Assembly: GCF_025699485.1 (NCBI RefSeq)
Contig: NZ_JANUXN010000002.1
Coordinates: 310,001-374,000, forward strand
Source of the DNA: Thauera carbonicopians
GTDB taxonomy: Bacteria; Pseudomonadota; Gammaproteobacteria; Burkholderiales; Rhodocyclaceae
Reading direction: 5' to 3'
Length of the DNA stretch: 64,000 nucleotides
In this document: in pieces, positions 62,618 to 64,000 of the stretch
How the letters are laid out: every line of letters begins with the position of its first letter
Numbering within the stretch: the stretch's first letter is position 1
Notes under the pieces: generated by a model
Seen by the model: only the letters and a program-made list of their open reading frames with translations
What the model was told of the DNA's origin: nothing
Database searches by the model: none
Position numbers and translations under genes: made by a program

Positions 62618-64000
62618 TCAGCCCGGGAATGCTAGCGATTTAACCGTGATCGGCACGATGTCGCCGCCCATGAAGGGCTTGCCGACGTCGATGTAGTCGC
62701 CGGGGCGGGTCTGGATCTCGTCGATGACGGCGAGCTTGCGGCCGTGCAGGCGGGGCTGCAGCAGCATGCCGAGCACTTTGCCGAGGTCCTGGCGGGCGAC
62801 GACGAACAGTGCCCGTGCGGGGTCGGGATGGGCGTCGGCGAAATGCACCAGAGCGTCGACGACGCGCTCGACGTCGGCGTAGGCCACCGGCAGGTCGTCG
62901 GGCAGGCCCAGCGCATAGCCGTCCTTGGCGGGATCGATGTCCATGCGCTTTATCGCGGTATCCCAGTCCTCGGCCAGTTGCACGGCGGTGCAGCCGGGCC
63001 AGGGGCGGGCGGCGTGGACCACCGGCAGGTTGCGCACCGGCAGGTGCTGCTCGTCTACCCAGATGGTGCTGCCCGACAGCGACAGGCTGTAGGCGCCGGC
63101 GCCGATCACGGTGGCGCGCAGGGTGTGGCGCGGTTCGCGCAGCGGCAGCGCCTGCATGCCGGCGTGGCGGTGCAGGGCTTCGGCGAGGGCGGGGCCGATG
63201 TCGCCGAAGGCGCGGGCGGAGGCGATGCTCTGCGGGTCGTAGTAGCACGCGCCGACGCCGCCGGACAGATAGACCGCGTCGTAGCGATGGCCGGGGCGCA
63301 GGCAGTCGGTCATCAGTAGCTGCTGCGCCAGCGGCGAGGGCTGGCCGACGCAGATTTCATGGATCAAGCCGGCCATGCGGTCGGCGATGCGGGTGACGGT
63401 GCCATCGCTGACCGGCTGGCCGGCTTCCGGCAGCGGAGACAGTCCCAGTTCGGTGCAGATCGGCCGGGCCGGCGCGTGCAGGTGGCGCAGGCGGCCGTCG
63501 CTTTCGAGTTCCAGCAGATGGCCGCCGACGTTGAGGCAGGCGGTGTCGACGACGCGGCCGGCTTCGAACACCGCGTAGTTGGAGGTGCCGCCGCCGATGT
63601 CGATGTTGAGCACGCGGCAGGTGTTGGTGCGCGAATGTTCGGCCGCGCCCGAGCCCTGGCCGGCGATCACCGATTCCAGATGCGGGCCGGCGGTGGCGAC
63701 GATGAAGTCGCCGAGCTGCTCGGCCAGCCCCATCACCGCCTGGCGGGCGTTGCGTGCCTTGGAGGTTTCGCCGGTGATGATGATGGCACCGGATTTGACC
63801 TGCTCGGTGTCGAGCCCGGCGGCGGCGTACTGCGACATGATGAAGCGGCGCAGCGTGTCCTCATGCACATGGCCTTCGAAGTCGATCGGCGTCGGGATCG
63901 CCGGGCTGACGTAGAGGATGTCGCGGCGCGAGAACTCGTAGTTCGGCACCTGCGAGGCGGCGGCGCGGTTGACCACTTCGAGGCGCGAGAAGATCACCTG
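62618..64000 (-). CDS. eutA: Ethanolamine ammonia-lyase reactivase EutA (5' partial)
   Basis: Chaperone-like ATPase that reactivates B12-dependent ethanolamine ammonia-lyase. SGAIIITGETSKARNARQAV, TAGPHLESVIAGQGSGA, NIDIGGGTSNYAVF and VIGAGAYSLSLSGSTIWV match EutA throughout. The frame is open at the window edge, and about 20 residues containing the first phosphate loop (GIDIGTTTTQ in relatives) lie outside. eutBC are probably beyond the window. Its stop is 39 bp from gspJ. Confidence 0.92.
   Translation of the reverse strand, partial: QVIFSRLEVVNRAAASQVPNYEFSRRDILYVSPAIPTPIDFEGHVHEDTLRRFIMSQYAAAGLDTEQVKSGAIIITGETSKARNARQAVMGLAEQLGDFIVATAGPHLESVIAGQGSGAAEHSRTNTCRVLNIDIGGGTSNYAVFEAGRVVDTACLNVGGHLLELESDGRLRHLHAPARPICTELGLSPLPEAGQPVSDGTVTRIADRMAGLIHEICVGQPSPLAQQLLMTDCLRPGHRYDAVYLSGGVGACYYDPQSIASARAFGDIGPALAEALHRHAGMQALPLREPRHTLRATVIGAGAYSLSLSGSTIWVDEQHLPVRNLPVVHAARPWPGCTAVQLAEDWDTAIKRMDIDPAKDGYALGLPDDLPVAYADVERVVDALVHFADAHPDPARALFVVARQDLGKVLGMLLQPRLHGRKLAVIDEIQTRPGDYIDVGKPFMGGDIVPITVKSLAFPG

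Overview
The window is GC-rich, densely coded bacterial chromosome. Gene content and order point to a denitrifying betaproteobacterium of the Rhodocyclales, most like Thauera or Azoarcus. The pointers are the yceD-rpmF-plsX-fabHDG-acpP-fabF cluster, nadB divergent from rpoE-rseABC-mucD, lepA-lepB-rnc-era-recO-pdxJ-acpS, and a nirS-nirT-cytochrome c-552 operon. The genus is inferred from this content and was not tested by search.

Positions 1-28,300 are core housekeeping: a HAD phosphatase, an RsmI-like methyltransferase, Maf, the fatty-acid synthesis operon, a YgfX-like membrane protein, NadB, the sigma-E envelope-stress operon, translation and RNA-processing genes, NagZ, UvrC, YqeY, a YihY/BrkB protein and a CBS/DUF294 signalling protein.

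Positions 28,300-37,750 form a nitrite-respiration and heme d1 region. A siroheme/d1 methyltransferase is divergent from nirS, which has an FNR/DNR-type box placed for class II activation. nirT, a diheme-type cytochrome c-552 and a cupredoxin follow. Next comes a separate module: a MocR regulator divergent from a NirN-like cytochrome c/d1-propeller protein, a small cytochrome c and a second uroporphyrinogen methyltransferase. Both outer genes of this module overlap their neighbours tail to tail, and no other d1 synthesis genes (nirF, nirDLGH, nirJ) are present.

Positions 37,700-53,850 concern amino acids and C4-dicarboxylates. They hold an Arg/Lys/Orn decarboxylase, an ArgD-like aminotransferase, a PtsJ-like MocR regulator, a glutamine amidotransferase and a frameshifted MocR paralogue divergent from a periplasmic L-asparaginase. 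These are followed by aspartase, a DctA-type symporter and the DctB/DctD two-component system. Upstream of aspartase there is a full sigma-54 promoter layout: two tandem near-palindromes, an IHF site and a -24/-12 element. Together the genes suggest asparagine to aspartate to fumarate use under DctBD control.

Positions 53,850-57,500 are a mobile-element graveyard. It holds a decayed IS3-family element, an apparently recent second IS3-family element with a 4-bp target duplication inside an IS701-type relic, another transposase relic and an Rhs remnant. A CcdAB toxin-antitoxin pair follows. Positions 57,700-62,600 carry gspEFGHIJ with no gspK, L, M, C or D. The window ends inside eutA. No tRNA, rRNA or CRISPR array was seen.
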